From Homalodisca vitripennis (lineage: Eukaryota > Arthropoda > Insecta > Hemiptera > Cicadellidae), in contig NC_060214.1 in the NCBI RefSeq assembly GCF_021130785.1, positions 43,259,001-43,323,000 of the forward strand: a stretch of 64,000 nucleotides of DNA. The letters are read 5' to 3'. This document shows positions 35,226 through 46,000 of this stretch, in pieces. Made by a program: the position numbers and the translations under genes. Numbering within the stretch: position 1 is the stretch's first letter; each line of letters starts with the position of its first letter. The notes under the pieces are model-generated. The model saw only the letters and a program-made list of their open reading frames with translations, did not search any database and was not told the origin of the DNA.

Positions 35226-35810
35226 CTACTTGACCAAAATTCCACATATATTTATTGAAGTAGTGTATTATGTGTTTTTTAATACATACAAATATTAAAA
35301 CATAGATTTTAATATTTGAGCATTAAAAATAATATTTGAGCTAGTTGAGTCTGTTTATCGAAATAAAGTTATCAAAATTGGTTTCACAGAAATTAAATTA
35401 AAAATACATTCTATATTCTCACATATTTTCATCAAAATATCAGATTTAAAAACTATATAAAATTAATAATTATACTTTTACTTGTAATATTTTAGATATT
35501 AGACGTTTTATGTACAGAACCAAAGCAATAAAATTACTTTAATCCGTCAAGTAACCTTTTCCATTATTTATATTGGTATTTTTTGTGTTTACGTGTGGAA
35601 TTGGCCGATCCGCGTAAGTTCTCTTTCTGTCTTCCACAATACAGTACAAAGTTCAGAAATGCGTGCACAAACGATTGTCACCAGTATTTTTAAAAATTTT
35701 AAAATTGTACTTGTCACTTTGGAAGTCTTTGAACATTGCGGTGGACACTTCCCAAATGTTTCTACTGATTCACATGTATTCGTAGCAAAACTTTTCTTTA
35801 ATTTTATTTA
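35226..35810. other. Flank of the LTR element; open on both strands at 35593-35820
   Basis: The last 200 bp before the LTR are open on the plus strand (75 codons). They are also open on the minus strand, where the frame includes ESVETFGKCPPQCSKTSK. I recognise neither. Double-strand openness suggests chance, but the cysteine pattern on the minus strand is noted. Confidence 0.3.
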
Positions 35811-36012
35811 TAGGGAATGATATGTTTACTAAAATAATTCCCTAATTAAGAAATTAAAGACATGTAATTAGTCAAAATAATAGTATTGTATTTACAGAGA
35901 GAAGATGATAACTAACTTTATAATAATGACCAAAACAAAAACAGGTGGTCTATATCTTTTACAATACTAAAATAAATTATATTTTTAAATCAGCTGACCA
36001 GCTGACACTACA
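35811..36012 (-). mobile_element. Gypsy-type LTR (3' LTR of a minus-strand element)
   Basis: About 202 bp, from TAGGGAATGATAT at the low-coordinate end to CAGCTGACACTACA at the high end. On the minus strand it therefore begins TGTAGTGTCAGCTGGTCAGC. The same sequence, split in two, forms 36777-36848 plus 38497-38657. It sits directly after the truncated gag; CCTAGGGGGCTCA just before it on the minus strand is a possible polypurine tract. Confidence 0.75.
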
Positions 36013-36776
36013 TGAGCCCCCTAGGGAGACTGGAAGTCAGGGAGCAAGCCGTAAACGCACATTGCACATATCTTGTCAGCAACATGAGCTAGTTGCTCTA
36101 GTGACTGTTCTTGAGGTTGTGCCTGCAGTATTGCTTGGACTTGGCATGGTAGGCGAGTGATCCATAGTTGACGAATAAGATCCTCATGTATGGAGTGTTA
36201 CCGGAAAATAATAGTAGATGACGAAGCAATTGAGATGGTTTACGAGATCCCATTTCTTCCTCCGTCAGAATTTGTTTTAGTCGTTGATTGGTACAGAGAG
36301 AGAGCCTTTGGATAAGTTCGGTTTTTGAGACGCGTGTAAGGGTTGGCTACAGGAGGAGCTTTAATTATATCCCTTACCTCATGAGCGTAGCGACCTTCTA
36401 GCTGACTTACAGCGTATGCAAATCTTGTATTCTCCCTGTGTAACATGGGCGATGGTAAACTGAGCTTCGACTTGTGCAAACCATAGTTCCACATCTTCGG
36501 GGCCAAAAGGGTGGAAGTTATGACACTTACCACAGCCGATTGACGACACGTTGGGGAGAGTCTGCAGTTTGTATATCAGTTTCCGCATGTTCATTGTCCT
36601 GGTTAGCAGGATGGTAAATCTCTTCAGCATTGTTTTCTTGTTGACCTTGAAGATGACGTTGCAGATCTTCAACTTGAGTCCGCAAAATGTCGTTTTGCCT
36701 TTGCAAATCTTCCATTGAATGTGAATAAAAGCGGGGTCTTGAATAATTTGTCCTCTTTTTTCGGGGTTTACCAATA
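36013..36776 (-). pseudogene. Gypsy-type retrotransposon gag remnant
   Basis: On the minus strand it opens with MEDLQRQNDILRTQVEDLQR, a coiled-coil start, near 36713. It then reads FHPFGPEDVELWFAQVEAQF, VSQLEGRYAHEVRDII and APPVANPYTRLK. After a shift it reads ELIQRLSLCTNQRLKQILTE, EEMGSRKPSQLLRHL, and finally RQLWITRLPCQVQAILQAQP. This is the capsid region of arthropod Gypsy elements of the Mag/CsRn1 type ('FW..DPELWFAQVEAQF', 'KPSQLLRHLR', 'LW..RLP..VQAIL'). At least three frame changes occur. It passes straight into the LTR with no protease or polymerase, so the copy is an internal-deletion derivative. Confidence 0.85.
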
Positions 36777-36848
36777 TAGGGAATGATATAGTTTACTAAA
36801 TAATTCCCTAATTAAGAAATTAAAGACATGTAATTAGTCAAAATAATA
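36777..36848 (-). mobile_element. Right LTR, inner fragment
   Basis: TAGGGAATGATATAGTTTAC through TTAGTCAAAATAATA, matching the start of the left LTR. It is interrupted at 36849 by the DNA transposon. AATA at 36845-36848 is one copy of that transposon's target duplication. Confidence 0.8.
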
Positions 36849-38496
36849 CTGCCCCATAAGAATAAAAACCCTAACTCCAAGAAACAAAACTGTTCAGGAA
36901 AATGAAGATTACTAATTTTTTTACCTGCATTAACATTTTAGCACTTTTAAAAAAGGTTTATGCTAAAATGTTATTGGATAGACCTACAAAATATTTATGT
37001 ATGATGTGAAATTTCATTATATTTGTTTGACATTAATAAATTTAAAAACAGTAAAGTTTAACAAGTACATACAAATATTTCAACAATTACAAACTTGTAA
37101 AAATAAGTTACTTAAAATGAGAAAAAGTGTTAAATTGTAGGCTGCCTACTACTAGAAAAAAACTAAAATATACATAGTTGTGTTTTAGACATGACTTAAA
37201 TAAAAGAATTAGAAGTAATCTATGCACAAACAAAGTTTGTTCCTGGCACAAAGTCATTAGAATAGTTTAACTTGTAGACCTATTTCACAGTTAAGAGATA
37301 CTGGTGATAAATAATTCCCCACTTACCTTAACTTTAAACAGTAATAATAATAAGATTAACTGAAAACAAAAACACTTCTGCCATTTATAGAATTGATCAC
37401 TATCTACTTTAACTTTTGGAAATTAGTTTTTACTCATCACATTCAATAAAGTCTCGTTCTCCTGACTCTGGAAGACTTGTCCAAAACCCCCGACGGTTGG
37501 ATGGCATAAAGGGGACACAGTTTTTCAATAATGTTTTTCTTTTTGGTTTTATTGAAACCCCGAACTTTATTTATTTTTTCTGGCATAGGAAACTTCTTGA
37601 TATACTTGGATTGAATAAAGTTCAACTCTTATGATGGAAATTCTTCATATTTCGTAGAGTACAAAAGCGTAGTTTTTACCTCTGTCAGCAGATACTTTCA
37701 CAACATCTTTGAAATATGGTACATTTTCTCGACACTTAAGCTTTTGTTTAGAAGAACAGTCTTTTCATTCATACAAGTCACTTTCACCAAGTTCTTTGAT
37801 GTCCTACCTTTCCTAAATTAGCTTTTTCAACACATTTAACAAAGTCCTGGAAATCATAGACCTTTCCACTGTGTTTCATGTTCCATTTTTGCAAATCAAC
37901 AATTACAACTTAAAAAATAAATTACCTGAAGTGCAGTACAAAAAAATCAGGATATCTGACACAATATAATTTAAAACACTGTAACCGAATAACTAATTAT
38001 AACCAAAACAACACGTTTCATGACAAATTAACTTGATAGGTTGTTGAGTTACTAAGTGAGAACAGCTGCAACAACAAAAACTCTTGCCTAGTCATGCTGT
38101 TATGTTTGATTAAAGAAGGCCCTAATTCCAGGAAATCTCCTACTTAGTCTTATGAGAGAAGGCCCAAAGTTCCTTCATGCTCTTGGAATGGACTATTGAA
38201 CCATAAGTCTAAAGGCCTAATTGCAACTGCCTATGCACTTAGGGTGTTTTAACATTTAATTGTCACATAGGGCCATCTTATGTCAAAAACCACGAACATT
38301 TCGGAGATTAGGGCCAATATAATATTGTAGTAATAGTAACCATGGAGTTGAAATTTAGGGTCTATTTATTGTCACAAAAAGATCGTATTTTATTTTATTC
38401 CCAGCCAAATCGAAAAACAACACACAAAAAAAGGGGTCAATTGTCTAAAAAAAATTTTTGGAGTTAAGGGCCTTTGTAGACTTAATGTGGGGCCAG
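36849..38496. mobile_element. DNA transposon nested in the LTR, 1648 bp
   Basis: Defined by comparison with the uninterrupted left LTR. The ends are imperfect inverted repeats: CTGCCCCATAAG with CCCTAACTCC at the left, and on the opposite strand at the right CTGGCCCCACATTAAG with CCCTTAACTCC. AATA flanks both sides (36845-36848, 38497-38500), suggesting a 4-bp target duplication. The right third contains repeated AGGCCTAA, AAGGCCC, TTAGGGCC and AAGGGCCTTT words, a subterminal motif cluster such as transposases bind. A decayed reading frame lies at 37443-37890. I cannot name the superfamily with confidence. Confidence 0.7.
37443..37890 (-). pseudogene. Decayed protein of the nested DNA transposon
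   Basis: Minus-strand frames, broken by shifts, read SGKVYDFQDFVKCVEKANLG, then DLYEWKDCSSKQKLKCRENV and PYFKDVVKVSADRGKNYAFV. The last segment, in the open frame at 37443-37625, is YIKKFPMPEKINKVRGFNK, then IIEKLCPLYAIQPSG. The wording resembles uncharacterised transposon-linked proteins seen in aphid and other arthropod genomes. It carries no catalytic motif I can identify, so it may be an accessory protein rather than a transposase. Confidence 0.45.
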
Positions 38497-38657
38497 AATA
38501 GTGATATGTATATTACAGAGAGAAGATGTAATAACTAACTTTATAACACATAAGTGGATCTCAAAGAACAAAACAGGAGCGTGGTTCTATAATCTATTTC
38601 TACAATACTAATAATAAATTATATTTTCTTAAATCAGCTGACCAGCTGGACACTACA
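38497..38657 (-). mobile_element. Right LTR, outer fragment
   Basis: Continues the LTR after the nested insertion. Its TTACAGAGAGAAGATG, CTAACTTTATAA and AATCAGCTGACCAGCTG stretches match 35896-36012. On the minus strand this is the start of the 5' LTR (TGTAGTGTCCAGCTGGTCAG). The element's right flank is the poly-C tract, so its target duplication cannot be checked. Confidence 0.8.
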
Positions 38658-38658
38658 T

Positions 38659-38689
38659 CCCCCCCCCCCCCCCACCCCCCCCCCCCCCC

Positions 38690-38725
<36 letters not shown>

Positions 38726-38747
38726 CCCCCCCCCCCCCCCCCCTCCC
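38659..38747. repeat. Poly-C tract, about 89 bp
   Basis: Almost pure C, broken by single A, G and T bases. It starts exactly one base after the LTR end. Tracts of this kind are rare in AT-rich DNA and are hard to sequence, so an assembly or read artefact is a serious possibility. Confidence 0.8.
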
Positions 38748-39404
38748 TTCCAAACCCCCCGCCCATAAATCTAATTTTTTAAGTAACCACATTTTTTTAG
38801 GTTTCTGGCCTTTAAGAAGACATAAGGAAATCTTAAATGAGAGCGTAGTTCAAGCCATGAATCAAACTAAATGTCTTTATTAGTAGACTACAATGTCGTA
38901 AATGTACAATGCCGACCGCAACATGTTCACCATTTTAAAAATTACGCTGGTGTAAAGTTAAAGAAATTTTCAAAATAGGTCCCATTATTGTATTTCAATG
39001 TTCTTGCCTTGGTTTAAAATGTGAAATGTAAAGTTATTAAATGAGTATTGGACTTAAGAAATAGTTTTTAAAGTGGTTAGTAAAAAGTTGTGAAAGTTCA
39101 AACTTTCGTGAATTTATTGAATAAAATACCTGTTGTAAACACCTGAAATCGTATATGAATTTTTTGAAACAAAATTACTCAGTTCTTCAATGTTAAGTAA
39201 GACGAAATGAATTAATTCATTAGCAACTTAGTTGCATTAAATCCAATGTCAATTGTTAACGATATGATGTGAGATAACGGTATTTATATGTGATTCCAAG
39301 ATCTACACAACCCTAGCCTCAAGTTCCATTTCCTTGTTGCCTATTGCGAAGTAGTTTAGTATGGATTATTTCTAGTTATGGAACAATTTTCAATATTCTC
39401 CTAA
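38748..39404. other. No gene seen
   Basis: A trace at 38868-38895 (ACTAAATGTCTTTATTAGTA) resembles the arm of the foldback at 5.2 kb (GTCTTTATTAGTAGAGTACA), so a fragment of that family may lie here. Otherwise plain AT-rich sequence. Confidence 0.4.
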
Positions 39405-39465
39405 AGACCTTCTTTGGTCCTTCTTTGGTTTTGGTTCTTTGGTTTGGTTCTTTGGTTTTGGTTTT
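39405..39465. repeat. Short tandem repeat of TTTGGTTC-like units
   Basis: CTTCTTTGGTCCTTCTTTGG, TTTTGGTTCTTTGG and following variants form about 60 bp of repeated TTTGGTTC/TTTTGG words with irregular period. Confidence 0.75.
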
Positions 39466-39944
39466 GATAAACTTATCAAATTCTCTTTTTATACCTTTTT
39501 AACAATCCTCTAGTGCCTAGGCTATGCATCTTGCGCGGATAAGCCCTATGAAATAAAGTTAGGAAGGTTACCAGTGTATAGAGTGCTTCGTTTCTATCCA
39601 TACACTAGTTTTCAAGATTAATCGTCCCTAACTAGTTAATGTTAAATAATAGATATTTTGTACATATTACTCGAGAGGAAACAGATAATAAATTTATAGG
39701 TTTTAATTATCATATTGATTCCTAGCTATTTATTTTTAAGTATTGCCTTTTATAAAATGATATGTTTAAAAATTTTTAATTGTAATACCATACAAGTAAG
39801 TTTAATAAATTTCTCATGTAAAAGACATCGGTTACTACTGCATAATTTTACTATCGTTCGCAATATCTATTACTATACACACAAATATAGAAAGATAATA
39901 GACATAAACTTTAGTCTATGAGTTTGAAGCTACAGTTATACATA

Positions 39945-41475
39945 CACTGTTGTGGTGAACTACGTAGGGCAATGTTTCACCAATGCCCTTACAGCTCCAT
40001 TATTCAAATTACAGACCAATATCACTGAGCTCCTATGTAATAGTATATAACTGTGGGGCAGCTTTCGCTACCAGAGGTATAGCCATGATCGGTTTCTCAT
40101 TTCTAATTCCATCCATATAACCACAGTGTATACCAGTTATTAGTTATTACAGTTATTAGTCTCCCTTTTATAATCCCTATCAAAATGCAACTTTGAAATT
40201 GTACAAGTACCGGTATTAGTAATCTGTAAATTTCCAAAATCCTAACGGTTGATATAAGATGTATGATATTAGCAACTCGAACGTGCTTTGAAAACAGTTA
40301 TTGATTAATACTCGTAGTAAGGAACACTCGTAAACCACTCATATTCTAAGATAACAAATACCACAAAAATGTTTTTCATCTAAAAGTTCTAATGGGTTGT
40401 AAGAAACTTTCAATCATATTTACGACAAGCGAACATGAAATTTGTATAGAGATCAAGCTGAGAGTATCCATAGGACAGTTTACTTCTGGGTGGTTTATAT
40501 ATAAACATGAACTAGGCATAGCGAAACCGAGTATCTAATCTGGATAAACCCATGAATGTGTGAGTCACACACACCACATGACATATTTGTGTGTGTATTT
40601 GTCATAACTGTTAAAAATGTCAAGATATTGGGGTAAAAGGGATGATCGAATAGATTTTTGTACTGCCAAGTATTGAGTATTACATTCGGCATTACATAGT
40701 GGAATACTATTCCCTACACACTTTGACTGGAAGAGGCTGGAACATAGCTACTACATAGCTCTGATCTACATCAAAGGTGACAAGACTGTGTTACAATTTC
40801 CGCTACCCCTCCTCTTGTGTTCTTTATAGCATGTAGTGCCTCTTACTAACCTTACCCATAATAATATCCTGTCACTCCAGAACCAAGATTCTTTTTAGAT
40901 TAATGCAGTGATAGGTTTCCACAACATCTTCTTTTAAGAGAATAATATATATCGAATATTATATCGTCTTATATAGGTATATTGCATTACGTATAAAACT
41001 TCAGTAATGACTGCTGAGTTAAAAACAATACTAATATTCATGATAATCTATGTTTTCACTCTCACTAGTATTCAAGTTATCCTGTAAGTAAGTATGATAT
41101 ATAATAATGATATACCTTGCGGCTGGGTTTAAAATGCACGGTTCAATTTATAAAGTTGAAAGAAATTTTCCTAAACCCAAATAATTAAGCTGGATCAACT
41201 AGAAGAATCTTTAAACTTTCTTTGACTTGAAGAAACTTCGACAACTGTTCATTTCTGAATACACAGACGCTTGATTGAGGGTTTAAAACAATGCATTTCT
41301 TGAACTTCCTTTGTTAAATAAACTTTATAATGTCCAAAGTTTTATATAATCCCAAAACACAACTTTGGAATCTTGAACAAATCTGGACATGGTAGAACTA
41401 CTTTAATAATTACAATTACCAGTAATAATCGAGATAAGTGTTTACAAAAATATTTATTACAATGAAACCTAAATT
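39945..41475 (-). pseudogene. Unknown duplicated gene-like block Z, copy C
   Basis: Third minus-strand paralogue. It keeps HRSSVILVCNLNNG, matching HRSSEILVCNVNNG of copy A, but has a small frame-changing difference just before, so it is probably broken. Matching islands continue far upstream: TTTACTTCTGGG near 40480, AATGTCAAGATATTGGGGT near 40616, ATCTTTAAACTTTC near 41208 and CAAAACACAACTTTGGAATC near 41354. All find partners in copy B in the same order, and the island near 40616 also in copy A. On the minus strand 41200-41290 reads SVCVFRNEQLSKFLQVKESL, a possible further exon. Confidence 0.45.
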
Positions 41476-41689
41476 ATTTACATTTTTTGTTGTTGTATTC
41501 TACCTCTGTTTCCAACTTTCCGCTTGTAGTATGTTAGTGGGGTGATGTGCTGCGTCATTTTCAATACAATAATTGTATCTAAATATTATTACAAAACATT
41601 TTACTTTTCATCCTACAGTAATTATCTTAAAAATAATTAAGGAAAAACCATTATTTTTTACCTTAACCTGAGATCATTCGACCCAATGT
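41476..41689. other. No gene seen
   Basis: Short unassigned AT-rich stretch. Confidence 0.4.
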
Positions 41690-41815
41690 TCTATTTAACG
41701 CCCATCCCACATCGCGAGGTTCCGTCTGTCTGTCCGACCTCCAGGAGCGTCCCTTAGTCACCCGAAAATTTAGTAGTAGGAGCCGTTCAGGAGATGTGGT
41801 CTGGACGCGGTCACT
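41690..41815 (-). mobile_element. Retroelement 3' tail, partner of 23.6 kb
   Basis: The plus strand shows CCGTCTGTCTGTCCGACCTC, CAGGAGCGTCCCTTAGTCAC and AGGAGCCGTTCAGGAGATGT. The complement matches 23630-23715 block for block. The GGACAGACAGACGG end and the CTCCTGAACGGCTCCT word are typical of insect RTE-type 3' ends. Confidence 0.6.
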
Positions 41816-42225
41816 GCAAAGTCTCGTAATTTATTATTTCAGTAGTGTTATATTGGAGCTATTGGAGCTGCGTCTGTCTCTTTTGGGCAAACTAATGCCA
41901 TCTTGGGTTTCGATGCCTTCTTTCTCGTACTAGTTAATGAGTGTATCGTAGCTCCTGTCTGAGGTGACCAGGTCCGGTTGCGGTACCTCACCTCACCCCT
42001 TTGTTGTCGTGATGGTTCCTCTCTTAACTTGTCCTTGCTACGATTCCAGTGACGATTCTCAGTGTAAATAAGTTAACTGTTCTTCTGTGGATCCCTCTGC
42101 AACCCTGGACGAGCTGGAAGTCCACCCTCGGATGAAGCGAAGCAAGAACTAAGATCAACATCGGTGACTTTTTGAGAAATCTAACCGTCCTTCCATCTCC
42201 GGATGTAATTATTTTCAATCTTTAA
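41816..42225. other. GC-richer unassigned patch upstream of the tail
   Basis: About 400 bp clearly less AT-rich than the surroundings. It lies just upstream (minus strand) of the retroelement tail, so it is probably the body of the same element. Open frames exist (for instance 42024-42218 minus, with LHPRVDFQLVQGCRG), but I do not recognise a reverse transcriptase block in them. Confidence 0.35.
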
Positions 42226-42634
42226 TTTATTAGTGTTCTCTTTCTGAACGTAAAATGTTTTGCCTCCAAACAAGATGTATTTCTCTTTGTTTGGATTCTT
42301 TATGTATTTCTTTTTGTAAAATTAACTGTTATGTCCTTCGACTCACATTCTGTCTTTTTCCACGTAACACCGTTCCTACTATTACATTTGTGGTAAATAT
42401 AATATTTAAATTGACTATAATACTAGTGAAAGAAACATGTGACTTTAAGATTTATTGTGTTCACTATATTTCCTATTATTATGATATATTTATAAATAAT
42501 TACAGGTTCTTTTAATCTGTAATAAAAATCTTAGAATATTGTTCCATGGACCAAGAGAAGCACAAATACTACCATAATGTACATGATGGATTAAATTATA
42601 CATAATACTATTCATGTCTATATGAACATAAACA

Positions 42635-42637
<3 letters not shown>
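42226..42637. other. No gene seen
   Basis: T-rich; the plus-strand open frame at 42255-42515 reads as low-complexity hydrophobic sequence with cysteines and is likely chance. Confidence 0.4.

Positions 42638-42695
<58 letters not shown>
42638..42695. repeat. (TA)n microsatellite
   Basis: About 29 TA units. The YIYI open frame through it is an artefact. It is the downstream neighbour of a Penelope-type tail read on the minus strand. Confidence 0.95.
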
Positions 42696-42697
<2 letters not shown>

Positions 42698-42795
42698 TCT
42701 GTAATGCCAATCGGCTTCAATACTCTTCTAAATACTCAATAAAAAAATAAAGTATATACAAAAACAGAAACAAATATTAAATGCTCATGTTTAAT

Positions 42796-42822
42796 TTTCG
42801 AGTTCACAGAACCCTTCATCAG
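42796..42822 (-). ncRNA. Hammerhead ribozyme-like core (Penelope-type tail)
   Basis: On the minus strand: CTGATGA (42816-42822), then AGGGTTCTGTGAACTC, in which GGGTTC pairs with GAACTC (one G-T pair) around a TGT loop, then GAAA (42796-42799). The core words and stem II are present, with an extra A at the base of the stem. I cannot find convincing stems I and III. The phrase 'gatgaagggttctgtgaactcgaaa' has the form of Penelope-like element tails, which are known to hold hammerheads. Confidence 0.35.
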
Positions 42823-42990
42823 AACCACACCGAATTAAAACATATAAATAGAACTCAAACCAAGAACAAAAGACATAACCAAAATAAAATTTAAATAAAT
42901 AAATACCATAAACAGCAAGATACCAATCAGCTTTGTGTAGCCTATTTGTAAATGTTTACATAGAACTTAAATTTTTTTGTTATAAAAAGG

Positions 42991-42992
<2 letters not shown>

Positions 42993-43041
<49 letters not shown>
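42993..43041. repeat. (GA)n microsatellite
   Basis: About 23 uninterrupted GA units. Confidence 0.95.
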
Positions 43042-43046
<5 letters not shown>

Positions 43047-46000
43047 CTTAGATTTCAACTCATTTATAATAGCACTATCATGGAAGATAATGTCACGCCC
43101 TGAAACGACGATTTTTGAATAACTTTCTATTTTACATTTTGAACACTCGTCCTTTCATTCCAAAGAACCCTACATAATTTTTCTTAAGTAAGTACTATAA
43201 TTTTATAAAGTACTAGCAACCTCAGAATAAAAATCACGGAGTTTCATGTTGATCATTACACATTTCATTATTTAAATATTCGATTGTGTTAATCAAACAT
43301 TCTTTTGTTTCAACATTCGGTTGTTTCAACTGTTTTGCTGCTTCCTAGGGACAAGTTTTATTTCTCTGTCCAAAAGTTTTCGCATTGCCAGTCACCTTTC
43401 GCATTCTTTTTTTAACGAATCTTGAACTTTGCACTACAAGCACGCAATGTGATACACGTTACCGCAGTTCCTGGAACATTTGAGCATACGTTTTTCATTC
43501 TCACACAAAAAAATACACGCAGAGCAGTTATCCGGCAATATTTAATTCATTATTTAAATATAAAAACAGATACACAAACAGGTTACGAACAAGCATGCAG
43601 GTTAAGTGATCAGGTTATTACGCGTCCGCACACTCGATTGACTGTTAACGATTGATAAGCACTGTCATTGTCTCTATCTTGTCCATATAGAAACAAGGTA
43701 ACAAGGTAGAAGTGCTGATAGTACGAGATGAACATAGCTTTCTTGTAACACTTAGAAAAACCCAGTTCATGATTTGTATAGTCAAAATTTGACTCTTATA
43801 AGCGCTTCCAATATTTGTCTAGTTAGGTTTTGGTTCCATAAAATGTTTCCCTTAATGATCTTGTTTTCCTGTGATGGATCGATCCTGTGCAAGAAGGTAA
43901 CTCAAATAACGATTCTCTCCTTTTGGGATTACTCGTGAATGGTATCACTTGTTTAAAACTCTAACCATGTGTATGTGTGTGTTTTGTGTGCGTCTTCATG
44001 TGTCTGTTATTCAGTCACGTAAACACTACTAGACCGTTTGTATTGAAAGTTTATAAGGATAACCCTAAAAATGAGTTACATACGTATGTATATATGTCTG
44101 TGAATGATCTAGGCTATTGAATTTTCATTACCAGCAATTCTATTCAATGTTTACAACTGTGTTTATTAACACCTCATTTTTTATATATTGAATTGCTTCT
44201 ATTTGCTTTTACATTACATTTTATATTATTATTAAAAAAATAATTAGATTAATAACACTAAAGGCAAACCTACTACCAGAGTGTAGTGTGGAGGCATTAT
44301 TGGAACAGCTTTGTCGATCTGATTACTGCACGATCCATTCCATATCGTGAATGGAGGACTGGCTTTATTGGCATGCTGAATATGCGCTTGCACATCTCCG
44401 CAAGCTACTCTCACGTTTCGCTGATACATTTCATTACTATATCACGTATAAAATCTAGTGAATAATGATACATTTTATTTAGCACTCATGAATTAAGACA
44501 ATATTGACGTAATTAGATATTTTATTCCGTAAAATAAACTTGGCCAATGACTTTCAACAAATGATTACGTCTTTTATAAGTGAACACTCATATTTGAGTA
44601 AAAGTTATTTTACTTTTAAGTAAAATTCCGTATACTTTTAATTCTTTTCATCCTTGTGTTTTTATGAGCATTTCTGGTTAGAATTAATTGTATTTGTATC
44701 GCCATGATTGAGGTTAGATTTTTGCCCTGATCAAGATAATATATATACACACACATAAATACTAGGTTCTGACAAGCCCATTTCTCCCATGAAACGTCTA
44801 TTTTGGCTACTATAATTTTTCCTGTATTGATTTAAATTATGTTTGCCATCCCTATTAAGATAATGAACTCTGAGACTGTACCAACAGCAACAGGTTGTAA
44901 CACTAACTGGTAAAAAGAAATTTTCAGGAAGTTTTAGTTCAGTTTTATTTAGCCTCGTTTAATCGAGGAAAGTATATTTTATTTTGAATAAAATTATAGA
45001 TTTGATCTTATTTGAGATTTATAATAAAGTTAAATTTTTAGTTTGATTTTATTTTTGAGTAAAGAAGTTAACTTTAATTTAATTATTTTTATTTAAAGGA
45101 AGGTTACCTTTCTTGAGAAAACCTTTTCAACAAAGGTTGCTGTGTTAATTTGTAAGAATTGAAATATAAATATCTATCAAGTACAACCATTGTTATTTTA
45201 AGCCCGAATTACTGAACTGATAGTTAATAATCAGGTTTTAAAGTGATTTGAGAAATTATTCTCCTGTATATCTACCTAAACCAAAACAATTCAATAATTT
45301 TGAAAATGGATAATAAGTGCAGTTAAACTAACCATAAAATTATATACAGGGATTTTGTCGATCTTGCGGATCTCCTTAAAATACATATTATAATTACTTG
45401 TAGATACGAAATGTTAAATTATTATTATTCAAATATATCATTTTAGTTAAAAAAATTTTAATATGCAATTGAATTAGGAATAATATTTTTAAAATGTGAC
45501 ATAATTTTAAAATTATTAATCAAAATGTTTATTCTTTTGTCTTGGAAAAAGATTTTGTATTGCAGTTGAACTAAATATATTACAATGCAAAAGTAATAAA
45601 AAAGTAACTAATTGTTATAGTGACAATATTATTCAACTTAAAATCACAGTTCATTTAAATTTGAATTTTATCAGTATTTAAAGACTGCTTCGTTTCTGCT
45701 CGACCAAACAGTAATTGAATTATAAATATTTTTGAACCTACAAAAATAAAATATGTAGTGTTACAGAACTTTGCTATAAATTATTATTTATTCTTTCTAT
45801 ACATATTTTTAAACTAAGTTCCTTTATTCTTGATATGCAATATACTGAATAACTGAAAACTCACTAAATATCCCTATTAGCCACATTCTTCTAAAATGCA
45901 TACTTTTTATACTAAACTTATATAAAAAAACCAGCTATTTCCTGTGGCTTTCTCCTCAATTTACTACTGATAACCAACTACATCGTGGGCATATTCTTTT

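Noticed and set aside
35593..35820. 75-codon plus-strand frame ending at the LTR
   Set aside because: The minus strand is equally open and neither matches a family I know; reported only as flank.
43422..43655. 77-codon plus-strand frame
   Set aside because: Balanced composition, but no domain, no splice-site support and no second copy here.
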